The notes: generated by a model not told the origin, from the sequence alone. Shown: positions 1-11,534, counted from the stretch's first letter. The stretch is 18,643 nt of DNA from Bolinopsis microptera (GCF_026151205.1 NW_026971920.1:1-18643); one strand, 5' to 3'. Translations and numbers: made by a program.

Positions 1-955
1 AAAAGAAAAAAAAAAAGGGGGGGCCCAAATTTTTTTAAAAAAAAAAACCCCCTTCCGGGGTAAAAAGGGTTTTGACCCAAAAAAAGGGGGGGGGCCCCCA
101 AAAACCCCCTGGGGGCCCCCCCTTCTTTTTTCCGGGCCCACAATTTTTTTGGGGGGGGCCCCCCAAGGGCTTTTTTTAAAAACCCCCTGGAAAAACAAAA
201 AAATTTTTAAAAACCCCCCAATTTTCAAAAAGGGAAAAAAACTAAAAATTTTTCCCCCCAAATTTTTGGGATTTCCCAAAAAATTTTTTTTTTTTCCCCC
301 TTGGGTTTTTTAAAATCAAAAATATTAAAATTTAAAAATTTTTAAAACCTTTTTTTTTTTTGGGTTTTTCCCCTTTTTGTTTTTATTTTGGGCCATTGGT
401 TTTTCCCAAAAAATTTTCGTTTTTTTAAAACCTTAAAATTTTTTCCCCCCTTTTTTTTGTTTTGGGGGGGCTTTTTTAACCCCGGATTCCCCCGGGGGGG
501 GGCCCCCCAAAAAAATTTTTTTAAAAAAAAAAAAAGGGAAAGGGGAAAATTTTTTCCCCCAAAATTTCCCAAAAAAGGGGGCCTAAAAAAAAGGCCCCCA
601 AAAAATTAAAAAGGGGGGCCCAAAAGGAATAAGGTAGGGGGAGGTTTTCTGGGGTGGGAAAGGGGAAAAAAAAAAATGGGGGGCCCGGACCCTTTAAAAA
701 AAAAGTCCGAAAGGGGAGGGGACCCCAAAAAAGGGGGGGTTAAAAAAAAAAAAGGGAAACCCCAAAAGGGGGGGGGGAAAAGGGTTTTACCCAAAAAGGG
801 GGGGTGGTTTTTTTTTAAAATTTCAAATTTTTTGGGGGGGTTTTTTTTTTTTTTAGGGTTTTTGGGGCCCCAAATTTTTTTTGTTTTAAAAAAATTTTCC
901 CCCGTAAAAAAAAAATTTGGTTTTAAAAAACTTTTCAAATTTTAATTAACGAACT
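1..955. other. Homopolymer-dominated, probably unreliable sequence
   Basis: Almost every base lies in a run of three to ten identical bases (blocks of A, T, G and C following one another). Neither a coding sequence nor an ordinary low-complexity repeat looks like this, because all four bases are expanded alike and no period is visible. The run lengths shrink gradually to the right of about position 950. The simplest reading is over-called homopolymers in poor-quality signal. Open frames here (for example 342-572, 606-938, 676-945) encode almost only Lys, Phe, Pro and Gly, as expected from AAA, TTT, CCC and GGG codons, and are not genes. Confidence 0.75.
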
Positions 956-1602
956 GAAAGCGAATTTTTTGACAAGTTCCCCCTTTTTAAAACCCAAAAG
1001 AGCATTTTAAAAGGGGGAAATGCTTTTTTAAAATTTAAAAAGTGGGGTGGGGGTTTTTTAATCTCAAAAACCGTTTTTAAATTTTTTCCCCAGCAAAAAC
1101 TGAAAAAATTTTTTTTCAAATTTCAGGGGGGGAAAAAAGTAGAAGTACGGGAAAATTTCTGAAAAAAGCGGGCAAACCCCTTTGACTCTTTTAAAAGGAG
1201 CAGCCCCCTTAATGCTATTTTATGGGGTAAAATAAACGGAAAAACTTTCAGTAGTGGGAAAAAAATGTTTGGCCAAAAATTTTGTAAGTGGTTTATAAAA
1301 ATAAAAACAAATTTCCCCTTTCCAAAAATTTTTCTTTGGGCCCCCAATTTTGTTAATTTTTTTTTTTAACGTTTTTTAAAATTTTTTAAAAAAGCAAAGG
1401 CAACCGGCTTTACGGCCCCAATAAAATTTAAAAATCAAAACAATCCGGGTTGGATTATGCAATAGACTTTAAAGGATAAAAAAAAAAGCCAAAAAAAAAC
1501 GTTTTTAAATTTAAGGAGCCCCCCCAAAACAATAGGTAGAGTACGGGGAAAAAAAGACTAGGTAACTATATACAGTTAAAACATGGAAAATTTTAAAAGG
1601 GC

Positions 1603-1620
1603 CCCCGTTTAAAAACGGGG
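1603..1620. repeat. Short perfect hairpin
   Basis: CCCCGTTT (1603-1610) and AAACGGGG (1613-1620) are perfect inverted copies around a two-base AA centre. No U-run follows that would make it a bacterial-type terminator, and there is no gene beside it. In a region with homopolymer artefacts an 18-base palindrome can arise by chance. Confidence 0.45.
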
Positions 1621-3409
1621 TTGTCCGGGTTCCTTATAAATAAGTGGCCCACCAGAGGTTGTAAATAAAAGATTCCATTATTCCTCATCCACAAACAATA
1701 AAACTTAATATAAATTTTTTACCTAAAATTGGCTCAGCCTTCTAAACAAAAAAAGGTTTTCACCGGGGCCCAAACCACCTTGTGCCGTAGTTAACACCCT
1801 TTGTTGTTTCGAAAACAAAGGGGGGAATTTTGGGACAAAAAGGTTTTTAAATTCTCCCCAACCATACGGCGGGGTTCAGTGAATCTTTAAAATGATTTAA
1901 AAATTAAAAAACTCTTTATTTTTGTCCTTTTTGGCAAATTCAACTGATGTAAATCTCAGGGGGGGGGAGGGCGGGGAGCCAAAATTGGAATTCCCTATAG
2001 GGATTGTTTGGAAAAAATCTTCAGGGTGGGCCCCAAATGTTTGATTTCCATCCAAAAAACTACTATCTTTTTTCAAACATTCTACACCACCATTGCCTCC
2101 TCTTTTTTTCATGACTTCCGAAGCTTTCTACACCAGTAATTATACAGTGTTTTTCAGGCTATACCTCGTTCTTAATGACGGTGTTTTAACTAGTCCACGT
2201 TTTCTTTTGACAATTAAAACAAAAAACTAAAAACACAACAAGGGGAAAAACATATATCATTAATTACTACGCTATTACCGGACTTTTCTATAACAGAAGA
2301 AAAAGGGACTTACAAATCCAAATGGTGGCGCCGGGTTTATTTCAAGGATTTATTAATCACGTAAAAACCCACACCGTTTTTTGCAAACCAACAGTTTTTT
2401 TAAAACATTACACCTTGCCAACGGGCAAACGGGGTGGTGGGCGTGGGGGACCGATGCGAGGAGTCTGGGGGAGATTTATTGGGTGACGGGGGGCCACGCG
2501 GGGGGACGCTTTCCAACAGGGTGGGGCCAAAAACAGGGTAAACTCTTACGAACTTATTCGACAAAAAGCACGTGGGGGGCATTTTCTTTAGGGAGGGGGG
2601 AAACAAACATCTAGGAATTTTTTCCAGGAAGAAAAGATTGTTTGCCCCCCCCACCTTGGCAGGGCCCCCACCGTTGTAAATAGATAGGCGCAAAAAAAAC
2701 GTCGCGACATAATAACCTCCCACGACATTCGTGCTAGGGTGTCTGTACTTGCATTTTTACCGATAGAAAAACCATGTGAAATGGCTTGGAATTGTCAAAA
2801 TTAGAAAATCTTTTTTATTGGCATCTGTTACAACATATAAGGGGGATATCCATTAAGGGATTTTTAAAACAATTGGTACTGGAAACTTTTTTTTCATCCC
2901 AATTCGCCCTTCAAAATATAATTACGGACAATGAAGTTGAACGGGATTTTTCCAGTTGGTTGCCTTTTCGTAGGGGGTTTCTATTTCTTATTTTCGCTCG
3001 CAATAAAAAAAAGGCTCCACTGTTCCAAGGCACAAAGGGAAAAAACAAAATGTAAACTCCCTGAAAAAAGGGGCGGGCACATCCCCGTTGGGGACTCCGG
3101 GCAAAATAAAAAACCCCTAAAAAAAACAGTTTGAAGCATCGTGGTCGAGTAAAACAATCTTTGAAAATTATTTCTTAATATCGCATTTATCCCGGTGGTG
3201 GGGTGAATTAATGAAAAGGTAACCCTCCGCAGTGTTCAAAAAAAAAACCTGGTCTTTTTTTCATTTCTCAGAAACACAAAGGGGGCACCGCGTCGTTACC
3301 GCTGCAAAACAATTTCAAACAAAAAACAACATTATTTCTCTTTTAATAAGAGGCCAAATAGATTTCTGGGACGTGGGTGGGTTACTCGGTGCATTGGCAC
3401 ACAAAAATT

Positions 3410-3425
3410 GGGGGGGGGGGGGGGG
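3410..3425 (+). repeat. Sixteen-base G run
   Basis: Sixteen consecutive G residues are followed directly by CCC. It is the longest G run in the window. Such a run may be a real guanine tract or a base-calling expansion. Its length should not be trusted, and frames read through it (for example 3232-3486) are not reliable. Confidence 0.6.
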
Positions 3426-4450
3426 CCCAGTGATGGTTGTACAGATAAACCAGGGCCTCCTTACCTTACCCCGGCAGCGGCAATAGAGTTTATTTTGTTA
3501 AACCTATTTGTATGGCAAAGGTTAAATTATAAAGGAATTACACTACCGCAAAACAAATATTATTATAACCAATTTGATTGAGTAAGTTGGGAGTGTAGGT
3601 GGATGTGAACCCAGGGGGGGCCGGCTTTGGCTCCCCGTTATAAATAACGTAATTTTTTTTAATTAATTATAACCGAGGGGGGGGGGGACAGGGGGCTGGG
3701 GCGATCCATTTTTTTACTGGGGTACTGTCTGATCAGGAAGGGTGGCAAATGGAGGGCAGTAATTTTAAAACTCTTTCTAGAATCTCCTTTTCTCTTTTGT
3801 TGGGTTTTTGTTACTTGGGGCCCGGTGGATTGTGTGTTGGTGTACCCAAACTTGTACAGGTAAACGTCATTTGTTACAAACCCAAGGGTTGGTTTGTCGG
3901 CTGGTAATTGAGTTTAATCATAGGGGGTTTTTCTCGGTTATAAAACACCTTATTCAGCCTTTTTTCTGCCGATCTTAATCCCATCGGGTTTTTCAAAAAA
4001 GGAGTTTTTTTAACGTTGTTGTATTTATTTATGTTTTGTTCGTTTGCATTTGTGTGTTTTGGAATAAATTTAATGGGGGTGGTGAAAACTCAAAACTCGG
4101 TTTCCACATCGAAAAATTAACAAAAAAATTTCCAAGGCCTCGCCCCCCCCCCCTAAATCTTAGCTTTCCACTACGGGATCAAAAGAATGTCACCCAATTT
4201 CTTAAACTATGGTCCAATCCTCAGATTAGCTTTTTTCGAGGTATTCATTCGAAACTACTTTCCGGGGACACCCTTATAACATTAAAATAATCTCTACTAT
4301 TTATAAAATGGGGGGGGGGGGTGGACTATCTATCTGTGCGTTTCTTTTCAAACAATTGCCCTGTCTTCCACATTTTATGGTTGCGGGACTTAACTAAAAT
4401 AAAAAACTTCTTTTCACCAATCCAAGCCTAACTTACAAAACCCACATCTT

Positions 4451-4531
4451 GGTGGGGGGTGGGGGGGTTGTAACTACCATGGAATTCCAAGGTAATGTTG
4501 GGCAAAATCGGAATAGGTGGGGGGTGGGGGG
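4451..4531 (+). repeat. Duplicated 16-bp G-rich motif
   Basis: The 16-mer GGTGGGGGGTGGGGGG occurs exactly at 4451-4466 and again at 4516-4531, with start points 65 bases apart. The intervening sequence shows no further copy. Each copy contains two long G tracts separated by one T. A similar pattern recurs at 5098-5126. This could be a short G-rich repeat family or a shared base-calling behaviour on G-rich DNA. Confidence 0.5.
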
Positions 4532-5089
4532 ACTTCCTCCCATTTATTTAGGCAGTGGACACAACCTTGATAAACCACTTGTGGGGTGACTGTAATAAAA
4601 GAAAAAACCCTAGGTGGGGGACGTTTTATTTCTCCACCGGTGGGGATTGGTTTTACTTTAGGCAAATCCATTTTCCTTGATAGAGGGAGAGGGCGGCTCG
4701 TTGGGGGGGAGGGGACGGGGCTCTTATGCGAAGTGGGAAAATCTTCGCTCATCGGTATTTATCCTTTGTGGGACGGGAAACAATTTATTAGGTTTCCACG
4801 GGCTTTATGCTGTTCAATTCAGGGGCTCAAGCTGATTAGGGGGTGGGGGGCCCCAAAGGTTGTGGGGGTTTGACATGGGAACAAATTGTGGCCTTGTTGT
4901 GGCTGTCAGGGGAATATTTAGTTTGGAATAGTAATTTGTTTTTCATTGGTGGTTTCCAAAAATGGTTGGGTTTTGTGGGGGGGGCGCCGTGAAATTGATT
5001 ATTTTTCCGGTTTTTTCAAAGGTTTAAATATACTGGTAGTAATTCCAAAAATTTTTTTCCCCCCACGGTTTTTACCAAAGGGCCCTTTA

Positions 5090-5126
5090 GGGGGGGAGGG
5101 GGGGGGGGGTGGGGGGTGGGGGGGGG
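5090..5126 (+). repeat. Strong G-quadruplex candidate
   Basis: Four uninterrupted guanine runs of 7, 12, 6 and 9 bases are separated by single bases (A, T, T). Single-base loops between runs of at least three G are the most stable arrangement known for intramolecular G-quadruplexes. No gene start can be placed next to it, so a regulatory role is not shown. The run lengths may be inflated by sequencing error, but the pattern of four separate runs would survive shortening. Confidence 0.55.
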
Positions 5127-6114
5127 ACCATTTGAGGGGGTGCGGGACGGCAAACAAAATTTTTTAATAAAATTTTAGATTTCCGAAAAAACATGAAAAA
5201 TCTTAGGCGGCCAAACAAGGGTTTCCAAGAATAGGCCGGGGCGCTCAAGGTTATTAACAGCCACTTGTTCAAAAAAACTTTGGGAAAGAGGGACAACAAA
5301 CGGAAAAATTACGAACTTGTGTTTTATTAAATAGTGTGGGGAGTAGGGGAGGGAGGAAACAAAAGGGGTCGGGCATCGCAAGGGGGGTACCTCCGGGGGA
5401 ACCCCTGGGGAGCGTGTTCAAAAGTTTTAACAAACCACCTCACACAGTTGCGGGCCCCGTCTTGGGGGGAGGGTGACGGTCCAAAATCCCCCCAATGTTT
5501 CTATTTACGGCATAAATAATAAAGTAGTTGGGCGAATTTGTGGGTAGTATAAAAACAACTACTGAAATGGAACAGTATTTGGTCCAAACTTGTTTAGGGC
5601 TCCTTCTCTTTTGGGGAATTTATGTTGGCGAGTAGAGTCCAGGTTGATTATTTGGAGTCTCCTTCTGTTATCCGATAAACTCGGAGGGGGGGAAAACCTT
5701 GTGTCTAATTGGGTTCTTGGGTTATTGGAAACCGTCCAGTCCTTTAGAAAAATGGGGAATTGGCGGCTAGTGAATATGTTCCGGAAGGATATGGTTATTG
5801 AGGCGACAAACAGGGACAGCCTACCGATAAAGTTATAACGAATTAGGGGTGTGCGGGAACGGTTGTTGTTGTTGATTGGCACTTCTGTTAGAAATAGGTC
5901 CAAACGGGGGCCTGTTGACGGTAAAAAGGCGGGGCGTTTTTAGGGGAAAGGCTTGCTAACAGGGGTTATTGGGGTTTTCGCCCTTTTGTTGAGAGTAATT
6001 AAAGTGAGGGCAGTGGGCCTGGATGGGGCGACTGGAAGGGCCAGGGGAATTACCAGAAAATTTAACAATTTTTACTTTCAGGATAGGGGTTTGGGGGGAA
6101 CTTTGGTTAGGTAT

Positions 6115-6134
6115 AAACAGTTTATAAACTGTTT
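6115..6134. repeat. Perfect 20-bp palindrome
   Basis: AAACAGTTTATAAACTGTTT reads identically on both strands, centred between 6124 and 6125. The flanking bases no longer match. A 20-bp perfect palindrome without spacer is uncommon by chance. It could be a dimeric protein-binding site or a cruciform-forming element, but there is no gene beside it to give it a role. Confidence 0.6.
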
Positions 6135-6480
6135 TATTTATCATTAAAAATCAATTTTACACAATATTTGTTCAAGATAACGATGAGGCTTGGGTTTGTC
6201 CGGGGGAAGGGTACATGGGTCGACAGAATGTACAGTTGGGTTTGGGACTAAGTTTAAGCCTCCCGAGCTTCTGTTAGATTAAAAGTGTAGGTTCTGGGGA
6301 TGATCCACAAAAAACAAAAAACTTGTAATTTAATTACTTTTCTTATAAATTTAGTCTGTTTTTTATTTGTGGGGACTCTAGGCCACTAGTTTTTAAGATG
6401 TATTAATTTAGTTTTCAGGGGGAAGGAAATTTTTTTTTTGGAGTTTGAGGTTGGAAGGTTTATAATGTAGGATTTCATGG

Positions 6481-8040
6481 CAAAAGTAAGGTTGCTGGGC
6501 GCCCCACCTTTTTTTTCAGACAGGTTTTTTCAGTTTTATTTGTATTACTACATGGAAATTGAAAAAATAGTTTCGGTTAAAAACAAAGTGGGGGGTGGAC
6601 TCAATAACTTTTATTTTTTCCTTTGTATTTACACTATAAATTTTTCCCATTTCAAAAATTATAAAAAACCTTAGGGTAATAAATACAATTTAAAACTCAT
6701 CAAATATTTGATTCACAATTGTTATACAAGAAAGGAACAAACAGGTTCATTTCCTCAATTAATATTGAAAAATTTTTCCCAAGAAAAATTCCAGTATTAA
6801 AGGATTTTCCTGTTGGACAAACTCAAATCCTCAGTAAAAATATACTTTTTCGGGGGGACGTTAATTTTCGATAAGTAGTCTAAATAAAAAAAATCCTAAA
6901 AAATCCCATTTAATGACCCAAATTTTCTAAAATTTTTCGGTACTAAAAGGGCTTTTGGATCCAAGGGAGGGAAAACTGAAACATTAAAGAAAAACACTTG
7001 TTTTGACTTTAGAATGGTGTTCCCCGAATTTAAAAATTTTACTTTTTCCTTTATTTCATTTAAATTTTTTCCAATTCTTTAGAAAAAATTTAAAGTAAAA
7101 AAAACTGATTAAAATTTTTTGTGGGTACACCAAGGGTCAAAGGTAATAATATAACATGGGAGATTTGGGATTAAACGATTTTTAGTTTGTTCTCCTCATC
7201 ACATATTTTTCCCCTCAAAAGTTTGATTTTAAAATTTTTTTTCCAATGTATCCCAAGGGTCGGTCTTTTATGTAGCTTTTGTTTTTGGGGCTCAGGGATC
7301 CCTCCGGATTTTCTGAAGGGGAAAATTAAAGGGGTAAATATATTGAAATTTTTGATTTTTATTCCCAAACTTGAAGTCGAAAATCAAATTTTTTGAATTT
7401 TTAAACATAAAATTTGGGCAAGGAAAGAATTTAAAAAAGTGTTTTTTAAATAACTGAAAAGTTTTAATATTTGTGGGGAACGGTAAAAAAAACCCAATTC
7501 CGTCGTTTACCCTTCAAGCGTCCCACTTGTTTCGCTTCATCCAAATAACGCGCCCGAAAACCCAGGGGGGGACGCCCCTCCCTGCCCCAAAACTATCTGG
7601 AAAACTTTCAATAATGTAATTTTACTAAAAAAACCCAGGGGGGCAATTCCTGGGAATTCCAAATAATTCCCTTAGAATTTTACCTTTTTTCAATTTCTAG
7701 ACAAGAAAAAATTAAAACCCAGTCTAGGAAGAAAAGCCGTTCTATAGAAAAAATATTCAACCCCCGAATACGGGATACTTGTTGAAAATCAAGATAGTAA
7801 ATTCAACCATGCATTAATGGGCCCTATATGCCACCTTGACGACGAGTAAAGGGAATCTTTTCTTGGCTCTGGTTTTTCTCGAATAAGTTTGGGATATTTC
7901 TCTGAGATGTGGGGGGGCCTTTTGTTCCCCTGGTGCTCCCCCCGTTCAGGAAAGGACAACTTTCCTTAAACCCCTTTCTAACTCCCTCTGCCATATGCTA
8001 GAAAAAATTGGAAAGCGAACAATGGACAATCTAGTGGAAG
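6481..8040. other. No supported gene; AT-rich stretch
   Basis: The sequence is strongly AT-rich with many A and T runs. Only short overlapping frames exist (6477-6674 plus, 7171-7368 minus, 7187-7396 plus), rich in Phe, Lys, Ile and Asn as expected from base composition. I see no RNA gene and no inverted or tandem repeat of note. Base composition becomes more balanced and runs shorter from about 7500 onward. Confidence 0.5.
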
Positions 8041-8340
8041 ATTGTGGGCATAGGAATTGTCCCTAGTGAAGAGGGCCACAAGCCCAGCTGTCTGGCGAAA
8101 AGAATTTTTATCTAAGATAAAACCGGTTTTCCTGTTCTCGCCCCACGTGCTTGTGGTGTACCTGACTGGGTTACTTTCAAGGAAGAGAGGGCGTTTTGTA
8201 CCAAAACAAAACTTGACCGCCAGACGCGCTTTCCAATCCCCTCAAGCTCCCGAGTCCCCGTTTTGGGCCTTTGAGCTTGCCTTGTGCCCCCATATAAAAC
8301 TGGTGGCCTGGTAAACACTTCCAGGGGGAGGAGATTGGAG
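8041..8340 (+). promoter_or_regulatory. GC-richer patch with a TATA-like box, possibly promoter or LTR-like
   Basis: This patch is clearly richer in G and C than its surroundings and has few homopolymer runs. A TATA-like motif (CATATAAAAC, about 8290-8299) lies downstream of C-rich sequence. Both strands are open over much of it: plus 8057-8314 (85 codons, beginning at a TTG) and minus 8112-8318 (68 codons). Neither product is recognisable. The combination of a compact GC-rich block, a TATA box and no introns would fit a promoter or a solitary retrotransposon long terminal repeat, but I could not define terminal TG...CA ends or a target duplication. Confidence 0.25.
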
Positions 8341-9110
8341 GGGTTCTGTAATTCCCTGGAATAGAAAGGAAAATCTGTTTTAAAAATCAGCTGAATCGAA
8401 AACCGAGCAAAAAAACCAGTTTCGACCTGTTAATAAAAACTGTACTATTTTTTTTGAACAATCTCATTGCAATTTTGCAGATTAAATTTTTTCCTTATTA
8501 ATCCCATTTACTTACCCTCCGGACGGACTGAAGATTATTTGAAAGGTTTTCAAGAGAGGATAATAAAGCGCAGAGAAATTTTCCTTCTGTCACCCCCACT
8601 TAAGTATATCATGATTAGGCTTCTGGCAGTTGAGATTTCTGGACAAACATTTTTGGCACAGCAATACACGTCAACCTGATATAAGTGAGGACTTCTTTCA
8701 GTCTTGATAAAAACAAACCAATCCAAACCAAAACATTACTGCTCATAATTGGCTCACTGGCCCAACCCACGCAATAAAGTCCTACCCACAACCTGACAAC
8801 GTACGCAATTATAGGTAAAAACATTTAACATATAATGGTATATCAGAAGCAGTCCCGGAGGAGAGGGGGGGAAGTGGTTTTAGAAATAGGTGGGAGGGCC
8901 ATTAGGTCAGGCGTGCTACTTTTTACTTTTCTTTGTCCCAAGCAAGAGATCCTCGGTTGCAGCTTGGTCGTAGAGGGACCTACCACAGTGATGTTTGGTC
9001 CCTCCCACTTCTGCGTCCAGCCGGGGAATCTGGAAATTCTCCCCCCAAGCAACTGGTCCCCGTATAGAGTGGACGGCGCCCGGTCAAAACTATGTGGGAC
9101 TCTTTCATAG
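8341..9110. other. No supported gene; moderately open frames of unknown nature
   Basis: Base composition is fairly balanced. Frames at 8467-8679 plus (70 codons), 8835-9110 plus (91 codons, GTG- or ATG-initiated) and 8843-9052 minus (69 codons) overlap or abut without any recognisable domain. The 8835-9110 region is G- and C-rich relative to its flanks, with stretches such as GPTTVMFGPSHF on plus and GPNITVVGPSTTK on minus. Either strand could be a coding remnant, but nothing distinguishes them. Confidence 0.3.
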
Positions 9111-11162
9111 GCCCCACAGTAACTCTTCGCACATCTGTAATTATTATAACCGATTAGTAATTGGTATGTGGTCTGTATGTGCAGGGAGTAATTATTCTGT
9201 CCTTCTGAGTAGCAGTAATTTTTTTTGTGTTTAAATTATTTTCATATTTTGCTCTCACTTTTTTAACAATTTACAAACATCAAAGTTCCTACAAAACTGG
9301 TTTAAATCAAGTAGGCAAAGTGCAAACTCTCAGTAAACGGCAATATTGGAATAAATAGTAAGCGTTTTGCCTTTATAGCAAAATGGTGACTACGGTCCTT
9401 TTACTTCCCCCCTCGAAATTTAGAGGAATCGTCTTTTCCACAGATTTCGGTATTCCACTTTTTTGGCCAATTTTAAACTCCCCCCTTCCCCTCTCCGGTA
9501 ATCAATTTTAAACATATTGACGTAGAAGTATTGTAATTCCAAAATTACACTAGGGTAAATCCACAAAATCATTTAGAAACCTCCTCCCTCCCCCTCAGTG
9601 ATAAATTAATACGTGACAATTGTGAAACGACCCCCTTTAATTTGTTAATGAATAGGCACAAGGTAAGCGCAACCAAACAACAAAAACAAGCGCTTGGATT
9701 GATGGATTAATACCACTGGGTTTCGCTAAAAACCCAATTTATCAGATAAGTAAATTAGTAAAATAATGGATCGAAAAATAATACCCCCCCCGTCAACCGA
9801 AATTGAGGCTCCGATAGGATAAGAACGATAAGTTCCCAAAACAGAAAACTGTTTTCATCAAGCATGCAATAATCACCGGAGAGTTATTTTATTAAATGTA
9901 GGAAATTAGTAATGTAAAAAAAGAGGCCTTTTGATAGGGATAAAGTCTAAAACTGTTTCATCAATTATCAGCCAGAGAAGGTTTGCAATAAATAATAACA
10001 GGAAATTTTTGAATGCAAAAAATACCGAAAGATACATTTAAAAAACGTGATTTTCAATCCAGTTTCATAATTTTTTTTGAAGAGAGAATTTTTCACTAAG
10101 TTAAGTAAGTTTGGCTATACTTATGCGGGCAAAGGAACGAATTCAATTTAAAAATGATAAATATTCCCTTTTAAAAACCTACCATAAGAGTAAAGAGGTA
10201 AGGTCCCTGTCCGGATACAGAGGGGAGCCCCCCTCCAAATCTGTCTGATTGAGAAGTTTTTAAAGCTCTGTGGGGCTCACAAAGCTGGATGTTTTGTCCA
10301 TGGTAACCCTTTTGAAAGAAAAAACTTTTTAGTTGGATTGGAGTTATTCTTTCCAATCAACAAATCGGAAAGCTGGCCACGTGTTTTGTTTTGCCATTGA
10401 GACAACTTAAAATTATCAAATTTTTAGAGGGTGGTCCCCCGAATCGTGGTCCGTCCCATGGCAAAACAATTTCAAACGCGTTTATTCTATGCGCGCAACA
10501 TAAAACAAAACCCCAGGGTCCCCGCGCCCAGGAAAATATTTTAGTTGAAGTAGAGTAACCCTATTGTTTTCGTATAAAAAAGAAAACGTTTTCAATAAAA
10601 CGAAGCTTAAAACTGGAAAATCATCATTTAAACCGGAAAAAAATCTTTTTGTCCCACCAGGGACCGATACTTTGAAATTAAAAAAAACTTAATGCCATTA
10701 TAGTGAATAAAATCTGGACTTTATGGAAAGCGAATCTTTTTATTTAAGGTCCCCATAATAATTTGGCCCCTATAAGGACCATGACTAGAAATATTTGTCC
10801 CATACTGTATCCGATAGATCAGCATACTATTCCGAACATTTTGTTGAATGGAGCCATAACCTGAACCGAAAAAAACTGGCGATTGAAATATCGCCCCCTT
10901 TTAAATATTAACAAAAGGTCTGATACAAAAAATTCCACAGTATTCTATAACAAACAATAAACAGTTTCTATCTGTCTCCCACTCGACTCAAAGCAAATTG
11001 ACGTTGTGGAGACCGCCCAACTAAACTCTCAGCCCCCTCCTTTCCCCTCCTCAAAGGGGGTCCCTCGTAACTCCTGAAAGTTTGGGCTTTTTGAAGTAAC
11101 CTCATTTCTCTGAAACTACTGCCTCGTTGCTTCGTTCTCAGCTTCCTTTGCAGTTTCGAGTC
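9111..11162. other. No supported gene; AT-rich with small palindromes
   Basis: Only one frame above 60 codons appears (10171-10356 minus) and it is not recognisable. Two small palindromes stand out. AAAACAG (9838-9844) pairs with CTGTTTT (9849-9855) around four A. GAAAACGTTTTC (10582-10593) is a perfect 12-bp palindrome, whose CGTTTT also pairs with AAAACG at 10597-10602. A short C/T-rich stretch lies at about 10975-11050. Nothing else is supported. Confidence 0.45.
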
Positions 11163-11534
11163 TCAAGGTTTTCCACCATCATTGCTTCCTCTTGTGATCC
11201 CTCCATGGAGGTGGCCTGCTTTCAGGAAGTCCAGAGCGTTTGATGGGTTTTTTCTCTCTCCGGCTCTTTCATACAGACAAAACCCAAAATTTTTGGGGTG
11301 AGGGAAATCTAAAAAACTCCCTCTTTTTTTTTTCGAGGGGTTACTTTTTCCGGAATTTCCTCCCCCTTTTTGGGACTCAGATGGTGTTTTTGTTAGGTGG
11401 CCAGGACATATGGTTAAACTAAAAAAGGAGATTTGTAATATCAAAACCAGTGTGAAATCACATATTTTTTTAGCGGAAAGAACAATCCAACAACATCTTT
11501 TGAAGCGAAACAAAATAGAAACAAATGCTAACAA
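11163..11534 (-). CDS. Uncharacterised open reading frame, 123 codons
   Basis: This is the longest uninterrupted frame on the minus strand. Its first half is hydrophobic and Cys/Phe-rich (about residues 1-45). Its second half is rich in Lys, Ser, Gly and Asn, and the frame ends with GSNDGGKP before a stop. It lies downstream of, and on the same strand as, the terminal exon at 11851-11992, so it could be 3' untranslated sequence, part of another exon, or chance. I recognise no family. The start codon is not supported by any context, and the hydrophobic half could be spurious upstream extension. Treat it as a hypothetical frame only. Confidence 0.2.
   Translation of the reverse strand: MLAFVSILFRFKRCCWIVLSAKKICDFTLVLILQISFFSLTICPGHLTKTPSESQKGGGNSGKSNPSKKKRGSFLDFPHPKNFGFCLYERAGERKNPSNALDFLKAGHLHGGITRGSNDGGKP

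Larger units (their letters stand above)
956..3590. other. No supported gene; AT-rich with residual homopolymer runs
   Basis: The stretch is AT-rich with many runs of five to eight identical bases. Frames open for 67 to 107 codons occur on both strands (for example 1897-2112 minus, 2400-2723 minus, 2786-3055 plus) but overlap one another. They have no common start context, no splice-like flanks and no recognisable domain. The plus frame at 2786-3055 contains a short patch reading IITDN that loosely recalls retroelement integrases, but nothing around it agrees. I see no RNA gene or mobile element here. Confidence 0.5.
3591..6480 (+). other. G- and T-biased region without a supported gene
   Basis: The plus strand is visibly richer in G and T than in C and A across most of this stretch, with G runs of six to twelve bases at about 3676, 4310, 4454, 4519, 5090 and 5687. 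A GT bias of this kind is known from one strand of some mitochondrial genomes and from transcribed or telomere-like DNA. However, none of the frames here (for example 4586-4873, 5590-5838, 5953-6147 plus; 5559-5903 minus) resembles a mitochondrial protein, and no tandem unit is present. I see no gene that I can support. Confidence 0.4.

Noticed and set aside
342-945. Several open frames in the first kilobase
   Set aside because: They consist mainly of Lys, Phe, Pro and Gly from homopolymer codons and overlap on both strands.
2786-3055. Integrase-like IITDN patch in an 89-codon plus frame
   Set aside because: Only a few residues resemble the second catalytic region of retroelement integrases. 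No glutamate follows at the required spacing and no other retroelement domain, LTR or primer-binding site is seen nearby.
3591-6480. Mitochondrial origin suggested by G/T strand bias
   Set aside because: No frame resembles a respiratory-chain subunit, no tRNA cloverleaf was found, and the bias comes partly from G runs of doubtful length.
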